From assembly GCA_900109485.1 (NCBI GenBank), contig FOAY01000005.1, forward strand, positions 186,001-250,000: DNA of 64,000 nucleotides. Direction: 5' to 3'. The notes beneath the pieces are model-generated. The model did no database searches. It saw only the letters and a list, made by a program, of their open reading frames with translations, and was not told the origin of the DNA. Numbering within the stretch: the stretch's first letter is position 1; each line of letters starts with the position of its first letter. Position numbers and translations under genes: made by a program. Positions 35,064-44,372 of the stretch are shown here, piece by piece. This stretch comes from Kosakonia sacchari (GTDB lineage Bacteria; Pseudomonadota; Gammaproteobacteria; Enterobacterales; Enterobacteriaceae).

Positions 35064-36436
35064 GGCGTCACCCGCTTTTTCTTGCCCTCGCCTTTACGCT
35101 GGCGGGTTGCCAGTCTGCGGATGTGCAACAGGCCCAACCGACGCTGCAAATCCCGGCTGCCTGGCGCAGCGCCAGCGGCCCGATCGGTAAAACGGATAGC
35201 GTCTGGTGGCGCAGTTTTCATGACAGCCAGCTTAACCGCTATGTTGATCAGGCGCTGCGCTATAACAGCGACGTGCTGATTGCCCGCGAACGGGTCAACG
35301 AGTACCAGGCACAGGTTTATGCCGCGAACAGCGCACTGTTCCCGGAACTTGATGCCGGGCTTTCCGGCACGCGCGCACGTTCGCAATCGGCCGCGACCGG
35401 TTTGCCGATTCACAGCACAGTTTATAAAGGCAGCCTGACGGCCAGCTACGATGTCGATATCTGGGGCGCGAACCGCAGCGCCGCGCGCGCGGCGGATGCC
35501 TCGCTGGAGGCACAAAAAGCGGCGGCGGCGGCCGCTGATTTGACCGTCGCCACCAATGTGGCTTCCGGTTATCTCACCCTGTTGTCGCTTGATGAACAGT
35601 TACGCGTCACGCAAGAAACACGCAAAGCCCGGCAAGAAGCGTGGAATCTTGCCCGTCGCCAGTACGAGACTGGCTATACTTCTCAACTGGAGTTGATGCA
35701 GGCGGATTCCGAACTGCGCGCCACCCGTGCACAGGTACCGGTATTACAGCACCAGATAAACCAGCAGGAAAATGCCCTGAGTCTGTTGCTCGGCAGCAAC
35801 CCTGGCGCGGTCAGCCGCAACACTTTTACGCAACTGACGCCGCTGAAACTGCCGTCACAATTACCCTCTTCGCTGTTAAACCGGCGTCCGGATATTGTGC
35901 AGGCACAGCGCCAGCTCGTCGCCGCCGATGCTTCGCTGGCCTCAAAACAGGCACAACTGCTGCCGTCGCTCAATCTGACGGCGACCGGCAGTATGCAGGA
36001 CAGAACCCTGCCAGGACTGCTCGATAACCCATTACGTTTGTGGAGCCTTGGCAGCAGCATTCTCGCCCCGCTGCTTAACCGCCAGGCGCTGAACGCGCAG
36101 GTGGATGTCTCCATGTCGCAGCGGAATCAGGCGCTGTACAGCTACGAGAAAACCGTGCGTAACGCGTTTAAAGAGGTCAATGACAGTCTGGATGCCATCA
36201 CCCGACTTGGCGAGCAACTGGCCGAACTTGAGGGGCAGCAGCAGGTCGCGCAGGAGACGCTACGCATTGCGCAAAACCGTTACAACAATGGGTATTCCGC
36301 CTATCTGGATGTGCTGGATGCCCAGCGCACCTTGTACTCTGCGCAACTGAGTGCGGTGCAGGTGAAAAACAACCTGCTGCTGGCACAGATAGATCTCTAC
36401 CGGGCACTGGGAGGTGGCTGGTCCGGAATTGAGTGA
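35060..36436 (+). CDS. Outer-membrane efflux lipoprotein (TolC/NodT family)
   Basis: This 458-residue outer-membrane factor starts with a lipoprotein signal, MRRHPLFLALAFTLAGCQS, with Cys17 as the lipidation site. Two TolC-type repeats follow, with long alpha-helices (RARSQSAATGLP, VDIWGANRSAARAADASLEA, RRPDIVQAQRQLVAADASL, RNAFKEVNDSLDAITR). NodT-family channels give the exit duct of three-part pumps. It is translationally coupled to the adaptor gene (ATGA). All three pump parts are thus encoded in one operon, so the pump does not depend on TolC. Confidence 0.94.
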   Translation: MRRHPLFLALAFTLAGCQSADVQQAQPTLQIPAAWRSASGPIGKTDSVWWRSFHDSQLNRYVDQALRYNSDVLIARERVNEYQAQVYAANSALFPELDAGLSGTRARSQSAATGLPIHSTVYKGSLTASYDVDIWGANRSAARAADASLEAQKAAAAAADLTVATNVASGYLTLLSLDEQLRVTQETRKARQEAWNLARRQYETGYTSQLELMQADSELRATRAQVPVLQHQINQQENALSLLLGSNPGAVSRNTFTQLTPLKLPSQLPSSLLNRRPDIVQAQRQLVAADASLASKQAQLLPSLNLTATGSMQDRTLPGLLDNPLRLWSLGSSILAPLLNRQALNAQVDVSMSQRNQALYSYEKTVRNAFKEVNDSLDAITRLGEQLAELEGQQQVAQETLRIAQNRYNNGYSAYLDVLDAQRTLYSAQLSAVQVKNNLLLAQIDLYRALGGGWSGIE

Positions 36437-36460
36437 ATTTTGATAATCAGGAGTGATGTT

Positions 36461-37123
36461 ATGCAGCAGAAGTGGTCCGCAGTTGATGAATACTTAGCGC
36501 AAAAACTGATCCCGCAAGATGAGGTATTAGAGCAGGTGCTGGCGAATAACCAGCGCGCCGGGCTTCCGGCGATTGATGTCTCGCCGATGCAGGGGCAATT
36601 ACTGGCGCTGTTAGTCCGCATGGTACGGGCAAGGCGAATTCTGGAAATCGGTACGCTTGGCGGCTACAGCACGCTGTGGATGGCGCGCGAACTGCCAGTA
36701 AACGGTGAACTGTTAACCCTGGAAGCTGAGCCGCTGCATGCGGCGATTGCCCGCGAAAATCTGCATTTTGCCGGCGTGGCGAACCTGGTGACTGTCTCTG
36801 AAGGCCCGGCATTGCAGACGCTGGAGAATCTCGGCGAGCGCCAGCCGTTCGATCTGATCTTTATTGATGCCGATAAACCCAATAACCCCAGCTACCTGAA
36901 ATGGGCGCTGCACTATTCTCGTCCCGGTACGTTGATTATTGGCGATAACGTGGTGCGCAACGGGGAAGTGACCAATCCGACCACCACCGACGCCAGCGTA
37001 CAGGGCGTGCGTAAATTTATTGATATGTTGGGTAATGATCCGCGCCTGACGGTGACGGCCATGCAGACCGTCGGCGTGAAGGGTTGGGACGGCTTTACGC
37101 TGGCGTGGGTAAACGCCATCTAA
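36461..37123 (+). CDS. SAM-dependent O-methyltransferase (class I, caffeoyl-CoA/catechol type)
   Basis: This 220-residue O-methyltransferase resembles the methyltransf_3 family. SAM binding is shown by RRILEIGTLGGYSTLWMA (motif I) and LTLEAEPLHAAIAREN (motif II). Metal and substrate residues are in FDLIFIDADKPNNPSYL and GTLIIGDNVVRNGEV. Family members methylate catechols and other vicinal phenols, needing a divalent metal. The ATG at 36461 follows AGGAG by seven bases, 24 bp after the outer-membrane channel gene, so it belongs to the efflux operon. The pairing suggests methylation and export of a phenolic compound, perhaps plant-derived (inference). Confidence 0.9.
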   Translation: MQQKWSAVDEYLAQKLIPQDEVLEQVLANNQRAGLPAIDVSPMQGQLLALLVRMVRARRILEIGTLGGYSTLWMARELPVNGELLTLEAEPLHAAIARENLHFAGVANLVTVSEGPALQTLENLGERQPFDLIFIDADKPNNPSYLKWALHYSRPGTLIIGDNVVRNGEVTNPTTTDASVQGVRKFIDMLGNDPRLTVTAMQTVGVKGWDGFTLAWVNAI

Positions 37124-37127
37124 AAAT

Positions 37128-37528
37128 GCCGGATGGCGGCTAACGCCTTATCCGGCCTACAAAAGCAAATCGCAGGCCAGATAAGCGCAGCGTCATCAGG
37201 CACAAAACACAACAGGGGATCCCGCCCTGAGCACCATCAGGCTCAAAAATCACAACCTGAATTCCCGCACTGCCAGCTTCTGCGGGGCGTTGCCGGATGG
37301 CGGCTAACGCCTTATCCGGCCTACAAAAGCAAACCGTAGGCCTGATAAGCGCAGCGTCATCAGGCACAAAACACAACAGGGGATCCCGCCCTGAGCACCA
37401 TCAGGCTCAAAAATCACAACCTGAATTCCCGCACTGCCAGCTTCTGCGGGGCGTTGCCGGATGGCGGCTAACGCCTTATCCGGCCTACAAAGCAAACCGT
37501 AGGCCTGATAAGCGCAGCGCCATCAGGC
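37128..37528. repeat. 164-bp tandem repeat (2.4 copies) carrying REP elements
   Basis: The region between the O-methyltransferase gene and hrpA is a direct tandem repeat with a period of exactly 164 bp. Units begin GCCGGATGGCGGCTAACGCC at 37128, 37292 and 37456, and the third stops after about 73 bases. Units 1 and 2 differ at three positions near the REP core (AAATCGCAGGCCAG against AAACCGTAGGCCTG). Each unit has a BIME-type pair of REP sequences (CTTATCCGGCCTAC and GATAAGCGCAGCGTCATCAGGC) followed by about 90 bases of unique filler. It fills the 421-bp gap between convergent genes and probably acts as a transcript end and gyrase/IHF-binding element. Confidence 0.95.
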
Positions 37529-37544
37529 TATTTTACGAACGCGA

Positions 37545-40500
37545 TCAGGCGCTGATTTGTTCCATCGCCTGCAAAATGCGCTTATCGGAGATGGGATAAG
37601 GTGTTCCGAGCTGCTGGGCGAAATAGCTGACGCGCAGCTCTTCTATCATCCAGCGGATCTCTTTCACATCATCATCATCGCGGCGCGCGGGCGGCAACTT
37701 ATTCAGCCACTGCTGCCACGCCTGCTGCGTCTGCTCCACTTTCAGCATCTGCGCGCGGTCACGATGCGGATCGACAGCCAGTTTCTCCAGCCGTCTCTCG
37801 ATCGCCTGTAAATAGCGCAGCGTATCACCCAGGCGGCGGAAACCGTTGCCGGTGACAAAACCGCGGTAAACCAGCCCGCCCATCTGCGCTTTGATATCCG
37901 ACAGCCCCAGCGCCATAGTCATATCGACACGCCCTTTCAGACGCTTGTTGATATTGAACACCGCGGTGAGGATCTGCTCGACCTGTTTGGCGATATCAAC
38001 CACCGTTTCGTTCAGCTCGGCGCGCACTTTTTCATGCAGCGCGGCAAAACCCTCTTCCGTCCATACCGGACCGCCCGCTTCATCGATCAGCTTATCGACG
38101 CCGCAGGAGATACAATCATCAATCAGATCCAGCACTTTGCCGTACGGGTTAAAGTAGAGTCCCAGCTTGGCCTTGTTCGGCAATTTTTCATGCAGATACT
38201 TGATAGGCGACGGAATATTCAGCAGCAGCAGACGGCGGATACCGCGCCACATTGCCTGCTGTTGCTCCTGCGGATTATCGAACAGCTTGATCGCGACACT
38301 GTCACGTTCATCCACTAACGCCGGCCAGGCTTTCACCTTATAGTTGCCGCGCTTCTGCTCGTAGCTTTCCGCCAGCGTGCCGAAACTCCAGATATGCAGG
38401 CCGCTCTGCTCGATGCCGTCATCGGCCACCGCAGACAGCGTTTCCTGCACTTTACCTTTCAGGCTCTCTTTCAGTTCCGCCAGCGACCGCCCTTCCAGCA
38501 GCTTCTTGTTTTTGTCATCCACCACGCGGAAGCTGATTTTCAGGTGATCGGGCACCTGATCCCAGTGCCAGTCATCGCGGTCAACGGTGACGCCGGTCAT
38601 ACGGCGTAATTCGCGCTCCAGCGCATCCAGCAGCGGCAGTTCCAGCGGCGTAACGCGACCAAGAAAGGCTTCGGCATAATTCGGCGCCGGAACAAAATTG
38701 CGGCGCGTCGGTTTTGGCAGTGATTTGATCAGCGCAATTACCAGCTCGCGGCGCAGGCCGGGGATCTGCCATTCGAAACCGCTCTCGTCCACCTGGTTCA
38801 GCAACGGCAGCGGGATATGTACCGTCACGCCGTCAGCATCCGCGCCTGGCTCGAACTGGTAACTCAGCCGCAGCTTAAGATTGCCCTGATGCCAGAAGTT
38901 CGGATAGTCGAGTTTGCTGACGTTCTCCGCGCCCTCTTTAATCAGCATGCTCTTTTCAAAGTTGAGCAAATCCGGCGTTTCGCGGCTGGCCTTTTTCCAC
39001 CAGCTATCAAAGTGACGGGCCGAAATCACCTCATGGCTGATGCGCTGGTCGTAAAACTCAAACAGCGTCTCGTCATCCACCAGAATGTCGCGGCGGCGGG
39101 ATTTATGTTCCAGCTCTTCCACTTCAGCACGCAGTTTCAGGTTCTCGCGGAAAAAGGCGTGGCGGGTTTGCCAGTCGCCTTCCACCAGCGCATGACGAAT
39201 AAACAACTCGCGGCACAGCGCCGGGTCGATCTGGCTGTAGTTCACCTTGCGCGCGGCGACAATCGGCAGCCCGTAAACGGTGACTTTTTCTGTCGCCATC
39301 ACCGCGCCCTGCGCCCGCTCCCAGTGCGGCTCACTGTATGAACGTTTGATCAGATGCTGCGCAACCGGCTCCACCCACTCTGGATCGATGCGGGCCGCAA
39401 TGCGTCCCCACAGACGGCTGGTTTCCACCAGCTCGGCGACCATTGCCCATTTTGGCGGCTTTTTAAATAAACCCGAGCCGGGGAAGATGGCGAAACGGGC
39501 ATTGCGCGCGCCGGTATATTCCTGCTTTTCCGCATCTTTCATGCCGATATGCGACAACAGCCCGGTCAGCAGCGCGATGTGAATTTCGCGGTACTCCGCC
39601 GGTTCGCTGTTCACCGGAATGCCTAACTCTTTCACCACCTGGCGCAGTTGGGTGTAGATATCCTGCCATTCGCGCACGCGCAGATAGTTGAGGTAATCCA
39701 CCCGGCACTGGCGGCGGAACTGATTCGACGACAGCGCTTTTTGCTGCTCGCCGAGGTAGTTCCACAGGTTCACAAAGGCGAGGAAATCAGACTCTTTGTC
39801 GTGGAAGCGCTGATGTTTTTCATCCGACGCTTGCTTTTTATCCAGCGGCCGTTCGCGCGGATCCTGAATCGACAGCGCCGAGGTGATGATCATTGCTTCA
39901 CGCACGCAGCCATGTTTCTGCGCTTCCAGCACCATACGCGCCAGACGCGGATCAACCGGCAGTTGTGAAAGCTGGCGGCCGAGCGGCGTCAGTTTATAGG
40001 CGGTTTGCTGCTCATCGGTCGTAATGGCCCCCAGCTCTTCCAGCAGGCGCACGCCATCCTGAATATTGCGTTTATCCGGCGCTTCGACAAACGGGAAGGC
40101 GGCGATATCGCCCAGCCCCAGCGCAGTCATTTGCAGAATGACCGACGCCAGGTTGGTACGCAGAATCTCCGGATCGGTAAATTCCGGGCGCGACAGGAAA
40201 TCATCTTCCGAATAGAGACGAATACAGATCCCTTCCGAAACGCGTCCGCAGCGGCCTTTACGCTGGTTAGCGGAAGCCTGCGAAACCGGCTCGATCGGCA
40301 AACGCTGCACTTTGGTGCGATAACTGTAGCGGCTGATACGCGCCGTGCCTGGATCAATCACATATTTGATGCCCGGCACGGTCAGCGAGGTTTCCGCCAC
40401 GTTGGTCGCCAGCACGATGCGGCGCCCGCTGTGCGGCTGGAAAACGCGGTTCTGTTCGCTGTTCGACAAACGCGCATACAGCGGCAGGATCTCGGTATGG

Positions 40501-41447
40501 CGCAGATCGCGCTTGCTCAGCGCATCGGCGGTATCGCGAATTTCACGCTCGCCGCTCATAAAGATCAGAATATCGCCCGCGCTTTCACGACCGAGCTCAT
40601 CAACCGCATCAAAAATCGCCTGTAGCTGATCGCGTTCCGTGTCATCCGCTTCTTCAACAATCGGACGATAGCGCACCTCCACCGGATAAGTACGGCCGGA
40701 AACTTCAATGATTGGCGCATTATTGAAATGGCGCGAAAAACGCTCCGGATCGATCGTCGCAGAAGTGATGATGATTTTCAGATCCGGGCGCTTCGGCAGC
40801 AGCTCGCGCAGGTAACCGAGCAGGAAGTCGATGTTCAGACTGCGTTCGTGCGCTTCATCGATGATGATGGTGTCGTACTGCATCAGCAGACGATCCTGCT
40901 GGATTTCCGCCAGCAGGATACCGTCGGTCATCAGTTTAACCATCGTGTTATCGCTGACATGATCGCTAAAACGGACTTTGTAACCGATGCAGCCGCCCGG
41001 TTCAGTTTTCAACTCTTCAGCAATACGGTTCGCCACGGTGCGCGCCGCCAGACGACGCGGCTGCGTGTGGCCGATCAGGCCTTTCACGCCGCGTCCCAGC
41101 TCCATGCAAATTTTCGGTAACTGGGTCGTTTTACCGGAACCGGTCTCACCGGCGACGATGACCACCTGGTTATCGCGCACCGCTTCAAGAATGGCCTGTT
41201 TTTTCTGGCTGACCGGCAAGTTATCCGGGTAATCAATCTGCGGACGCGCCGCTTCGCGCAGCGCTACTTTTCCCACCGCGTCGGCGATCTCCTGCGCCAG
41301 TTGCCGCAGCAGTGCCTGCTGAGATTCAGGATTTTTAACTTTCTTGCTGCCGTGAAGGCGGCGAGCGAAGCGTTGTCTGTCGCGCAACATCAGGGTGTCG
41401 AGACGCGGCAATAGATCGGAAATCGATAAGGTATGTTGTTCTGTCAT
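37545..41447 (-). CDS. hrpA: ATP-dependent RNA helicase HrpA
   Basis: This 1300-residue DEAH-box helicase has the same length as E. coli HrpA, which unwinds mRNA and helps rescue collided ribosomes. Motifs include Walker A GETGSGKT at residues 100-107, DEAH in IIIDEAHERS near 200, SAT in IITSATIDPERFS, and QRKGRCGRVSEG (motif VI) near 400. Helicase-associated and OB-fold domains follow, and the long C-terminal DUF3418 region of HrpA extends to the end (PPARRDDDDVKEIRWMIEEL). The gene is intact and highly conserved. It starts at MTEQ near 41447 and faces azoR across about 200 bp. Confidence 0.98.
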   Translation of the reverse strand: MTEQHTLSISDLLPRLDTLMLRDRQRFARRLHGSKKVKNPESQQALLRQLAQEIADAVGKVALREAARPQIDYPDNLPVSQKKQAILEAVRDNQVVIVAGETGSGKTTQLPKICMELGRGVKGLIGHTQPRRLAARTVANRIAEELKTEPGGCIGYKVRFSDHVSDNTMVKLMTDGILLAEIQQDRLLMQYDTIIIDEAHERSLNIDFLLGYLRELLPKRPDLKIIITSATIDPERFSRHFNNAPIIEVSGRTYPVEVRYRPIVEEADDTERDQLQAIFDAVDELGRESAGDILIFMSGEREIRDTADALSKRDLRHTEILPLYARLSNSEQNRVFQPHSGRRIVLATNVAETSLTVPGIKYVIDPGTARISRYSYRTKVQRLPIEPVSQASANQRKGRCGRVSEGICIRLYSEDDFLSRPEFTDPEILRTNLASVILQMTALGLGDIAAFPFVEAPDKRNIQDGVRLLEELGAITTDEQQTAYKLTPLGRQLSQLPVDPRLARMVLEAQKHGCVREAMIITSALSIQDPRERPLDKKQASDEKHQRFHDKESDFLAFVNLWNYLGEQQKALSSNQFRRQCRVDYLNYLRVREWQDIYTQLRQVVKELGIPVNSEPAEYREIHIALLTGLLSHIGMKDAEKQEYTGARNARFAIFPGSGLFKKPPKWAMVAELVETSRLWGRIAARIDPEWVEPVAQHLIKRSYSEPHWERAQGAVMATEKVTVYGLPIVAARKVNYSQIDPALCRELFIRHALVEGDWQTRHAFFRENLKLRAEVEELEHKSRRRDILVDDETLFEFYDQRISHEVISARHFDSWWKKASRETPDLLNFEKSMLIKEGAENVSKLDYPNFWHQGNLKLRLSYQFEPGADADGVTVHIPLPLLNQVDESGFEWQIPGLRRELVIALIKSLPKPTRRNFVPAPNYAEAFLGRVTPLELPLLDALERELRRMTGVTVDRDDWHWDQVPDHLKISFRVVDDKNKKLLEGRSLAELKESLKGKVQETLSAVADDGIEQSGLHIWSFGTLAESYEQKRGNYKVKAWPALVDERDSVAIKLFDNPQEQQQAMWRGIRRLLLLNIPSPIKYLHEKLPNKAKLGLYFNPYGKVLDLIDDCISCGVDKLIDEAGGPVWTEEGFAALHEKVRAELNETVVDIAKQVEQILTAVFNINKRLKGRVDMTMALGLSDIKAQMGGLVYRGFVTGNGFRRLGDTLRYLQAIERRLEKLAVDPHRDRAQMLKVEQTQQAWQQWLNKLPPARRDDDDVKEIRWMIEELRVSYFAQQLGTPYPISDKRILQAMEQISA

Positions 41448-41502
41448 AACGTTATTGGGCAGAGCACTGCCGGGAAACTGCGTAAGTTCTTAATGGACGT
41501 AG

Positions 41503-42252
<750 letters not shown>

Positions 42253-42260
42253 GATATTCC

Positions 42261-42289
42261 CCCTCTCACCGTCCGGTGGGAGGGTTTCT
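42261..42289 (+). terminator. Terminator after azoR
   Basis: CCCTCTCACC and GGTGGGAGGG form a ten-base-pair stem (one G-U) with loop GTCC, followed by TTTCT. It lies in the 44-bp gap between convergent azoR and the MarR gene. Confidence 0.8.
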
Positions 42290-42296
42290 CCCCGCT

Positions 42297-42728
42297 CTAC
42301 TCTGCCGTATAGCGCTTTGTCGCTGTCAGGATCGTTTGCAGTAACCCATCAAACTGTTCCATCTGCCCGGGAAAAATAGTGTGAAACAGCGGCTGTAGCG
42401 CCTGCTGGATCTCGTTATACATCGCCACGCCTTTATCGGTGATTTTGATGGCGTATTTGCGCCGATCGCTGGTATTGACCGCCCGCACCAGCAATTTCTG
42501 TTTCATAAGCTGTTTGATCAGCTCACCGACGCTGGGCTCCTTTAGCCCCATGCGCAGCGCGATTTCCCGTTGCGTCACAATCTGCGGTTCGTTACGAATA
42601 CAGACGAGAAGCATCCAGCCATTAAAACCGATGTGGTTGTCTTTAATTTTTTGATCAATCAGCAGACGCAAATTATGCGACGCCAGGTACAACAGGTGTA
42701 CACGCGATAAAAGCCCGGCATTGTCCAT
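42297..42728 (-). CDS. MarR-family transcriptional regulator
   Basis: This 143-residue winged-helix regulator of the MarR family has helices HNLRLLIDQKIKDNHIGF and a recognition region VTQREIALRMGLKEPSVGELIKQL. The wing is LVRAVNTSDRRKYAIKITDKG, with its typical DxRxxxxxLT-like pattern. The start at 42728 (MDNAGLL) is preceded by AGGA; a longer frame to 42860 has no ribosome binding site. It is convergent with azoR and diverges from the LysR gene at 42958 with a 229-bp gap. A link to azoR is possible because MarR and LysR proteins often respond to quinones (inference). Confidence 0.88.
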   Translation of the reverse strand: MDNAGLLSRVHLLYLASHNLRLLIDQKIKDNHIGFNGWMLLVCIRNEPQIVTQREIALRMGLKEPSVGELIKQLMKQKLLVRAVNTSDRRKYAIKITDKGVAMYNEIQQALQPLFHTIFPGQMEQFDGLLQTILTATKRYTAE

Positions 42729-42957
42729 AAGGGATCCTGAAAAAAGCAGAACTGAGGAGTGGTGCCGGGTGCCTCCCGGTAGGCTACGTTTGATCCCGTA
42801 GCCTGCGCAGCAATGTTCTTCACGATCAAAAGCGCCCCGCCGCATAGGGGGATTCACCACGTTAATCAGGGCTGTGCGCTAAGCAGATGGACAAGCCTAT
42901 ACTGGGCTAACTATAATGAAAATAGGCATTTCCTTATAAACTCTATAAATATTCATT

Positions 42958-43872
42958 ATGTTTAACCCACAACTTTTACGTTCATTTAGCGCCCTGATTG
43001 AGGCCGGATCGTTTACCCGCGCAGCGGATAAACTTGGTATTACCCAGGCGGCGGTCAGCCAGCATATTCGCCAACTGGAACAACAAACCGGCCCGCTGAT
43101 TTTGCGCGGGAAACGGACGCTGGAGCTAACGCCGCAAGGCAACGCATTACGCGACTATTGCCAGGAGCTGGAACAGGCGGATAAGCGTTTGCAAAATCGT
43201 CTGGAAGATAAGGATAAAGCAGGCGGCGAAATCAGCGTGATATGCCCGAGCAGCATCGGGTTGCGCATCTACCCGCTGCTGCTCAATTTGCAGCAGCAGC
43301 AGCCCGAGCTGACCATCCGCCTGCGCGTGTCGCCCAATCACTCAGTGATCGCTGAAGTGCTGGCCTGCCGCTACGAGTTAGGGCTGGTTACGCAGCAACC
43401 GGATGACACACATCTGACGGCGCATAAATTCACCGAAGAGCCGCTTGAACTGGTGCTTCCGGCTGGCTGTAACGCCGATAGCTGGCAGGATCTGCAAAAG
43501 TTGGGGTTTATCAGCCATCCGGATGGACATGCGATGGCGACGCGGCTGCTCAGCCGCCGTTTCCCCGGCAATCCGGGAATGCAAAGCATCCGGGTGAGCG
43601 GTTTTATTAACCATATCGGTCTGATACCGGAACCCGTTTCACGCAGGCTGGGCTTTACTGTGTTACCGCGCTATGCGCGGCTGGCCTTTCCGCGCCAGGC
43701 GCTGTTGCAGGTTGACAACCATCCGGTCAACGTTGTCGATACGCTGTGGCTGATTCACCGTGCGGAGTGGCCGATAACGCAGCGGGCGGAACAGGCGCTG
43801 GCGTGGTTACGCCAGCACCTCAGTGATGAAATCAATGCGCCGCTGACGATTTCTTCAGCCATTTACCGTTAA
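42958..43872 (+). CDS. LysR-type transcriptional regulator
   Basis: This 304-residue LysR protein has its helix-turn-helix at about 18-38 (TRAADKLGITQAAVSQHIRQL), and the effector domain starts near 90 (GGEISVICPSSIGLRIYPLL). A cysteine in CRYELGLVTQQPDD is present but no regulatory pair is obvious. The gene's last 41 bases overlap the 3' end of ydbL on the opposite strand, an unusually long convergent overlap. Its target is not evident; the divergent neighbour is the MarR gene. E. coli has feaR and amine-degradation genes near this place, which are absent here. Confidence 0.87.
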   Translation: MFNPQLLRSFSALIEAGSFTRAADKLGITQAAVSQHIRQLEQQTGPLILRGKRTLELTPQGNALRDYCQELEQADKRLQNRLEDKDKAGGEISVICPSSIGLRIYPLLLNLQQQQPELTIRLRVSPNHSVIAEVLACRYELGLVTQQPDDTHLTAHKFTEEPLELVLPAGCNADSWQDLQKLGFISHPDGHAMATRLLSRRFPGNPGMQSIRVSGFINHIGLIPEPVSRRLGFTVLPRYARLAFPRQALLQVDNHPVNVVDTLWLIHRAEWPITQRAEQALAWLRQHLSDEINAPLTISSAIYR

Positions 43873-44173
43873 TGCCCTGCACATACTCACCGGGCCGGGC
43901 GCGATCCACCAGTTTCTGACCCGCCATCTTCGCCACATCATCAACGGGAATGTTGTTGCTATCGGCCAGTTGCTGGTAGCTTTCGGCACGCGCTTTGTTA
44001 ATACGATCCACCAGCGCCAGCGTTTCTTTATCGTGGCTTACCGGCGCGATGTAACCGGTTAAGGTTTCCCCCACCCGACCTTGTGAACGGGCTTCATCCA
44101 GCGTCAATGCCTGCGCGGTTGTACTGGCGAGGCTCAGCGCCAGCAATGCCATCAGCAGTCGTTTTTTCATCAT
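43832..44173 (-). CDS. ydbL: YdbL, DUF1318 periplasmic protein
   Basis: This 113-residue exported protein has a signal peptide of about 22 residues (MKKRLLMALLALSLASTTAQA) and a DUF1318 domain (LDEARSQGRVGETLTGYIAP, LVDRINKARAESYQQLADSN, DVAKMAGQKLVDRARPGEYVQ). It is the third gene of the ydbH-ynbE-ydbL operon, with 7 bp after ynbE. In E. coli YdbL is thought to help or modulate the YdbH-YnbE bridge. The 3' end overlaps the convergent LysR gene by 41 bases. Confidence 0.94.
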   Translation of the reverse strand: MMKKRLLMALLALSLASTTAQALTLDEARSQGRVGETLTGYIAPVSHDKETLALVDRINKARAESYQQLADSNNIPVDDVAKMAGQKLVDRARPGEYVQGINGKWLKKSSAAH

Positions 44174-44180
44174 GATGGCC

Positions 44181-44372
44181 TCAGAACAGATCGCTGCGTG
44201 ATTTCAGCAGGGTTTCGACATCTTTATCCACTTTGATGTGGATTTCATGCTCGATCTTCACATTCATATTGATGGTGATCGGCTCTTTCGGTGCCGCCAC
44301 CTCGATGCGCGGCGTACAACCAGCCAGCAAGGTGGTGATTGCCAGCACCGGCACGGCTATCGGGGTTTTCAT
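44181..44372 (-). CDS. ynbE: YnbE outer-membrane lipoprotein
   Basis: This 63-residue lipoprotein has a signal MKTPIAVPVLAITTLLAGC with the lipobox LAGC (Cys19). The remainder (INMNVKIEHEIHIKVDKD) forms a beta-strand pattern. In E. coli YnbE forms a multimer in the outer membrane that extends the AsmA-like protein YdbH to bridge the envelope. The start overlaps the ydbH stop by four bases (ATGA), showing translational coupling. Confidence 0.96.
   Translation of the reverse strand: MKTPIAVPVLAITTLLAGCTPRIEVAAPKEPITINMNVKIEHEIHIKVDKDVETLLKSRSDLF

Noticed and set aside
37133..37599. Short open frames repeated in the REP array
   Set aside because: They arise from the 164-bp tandem repeat itself and have near-identical translations that simply follow the DNA repeat.
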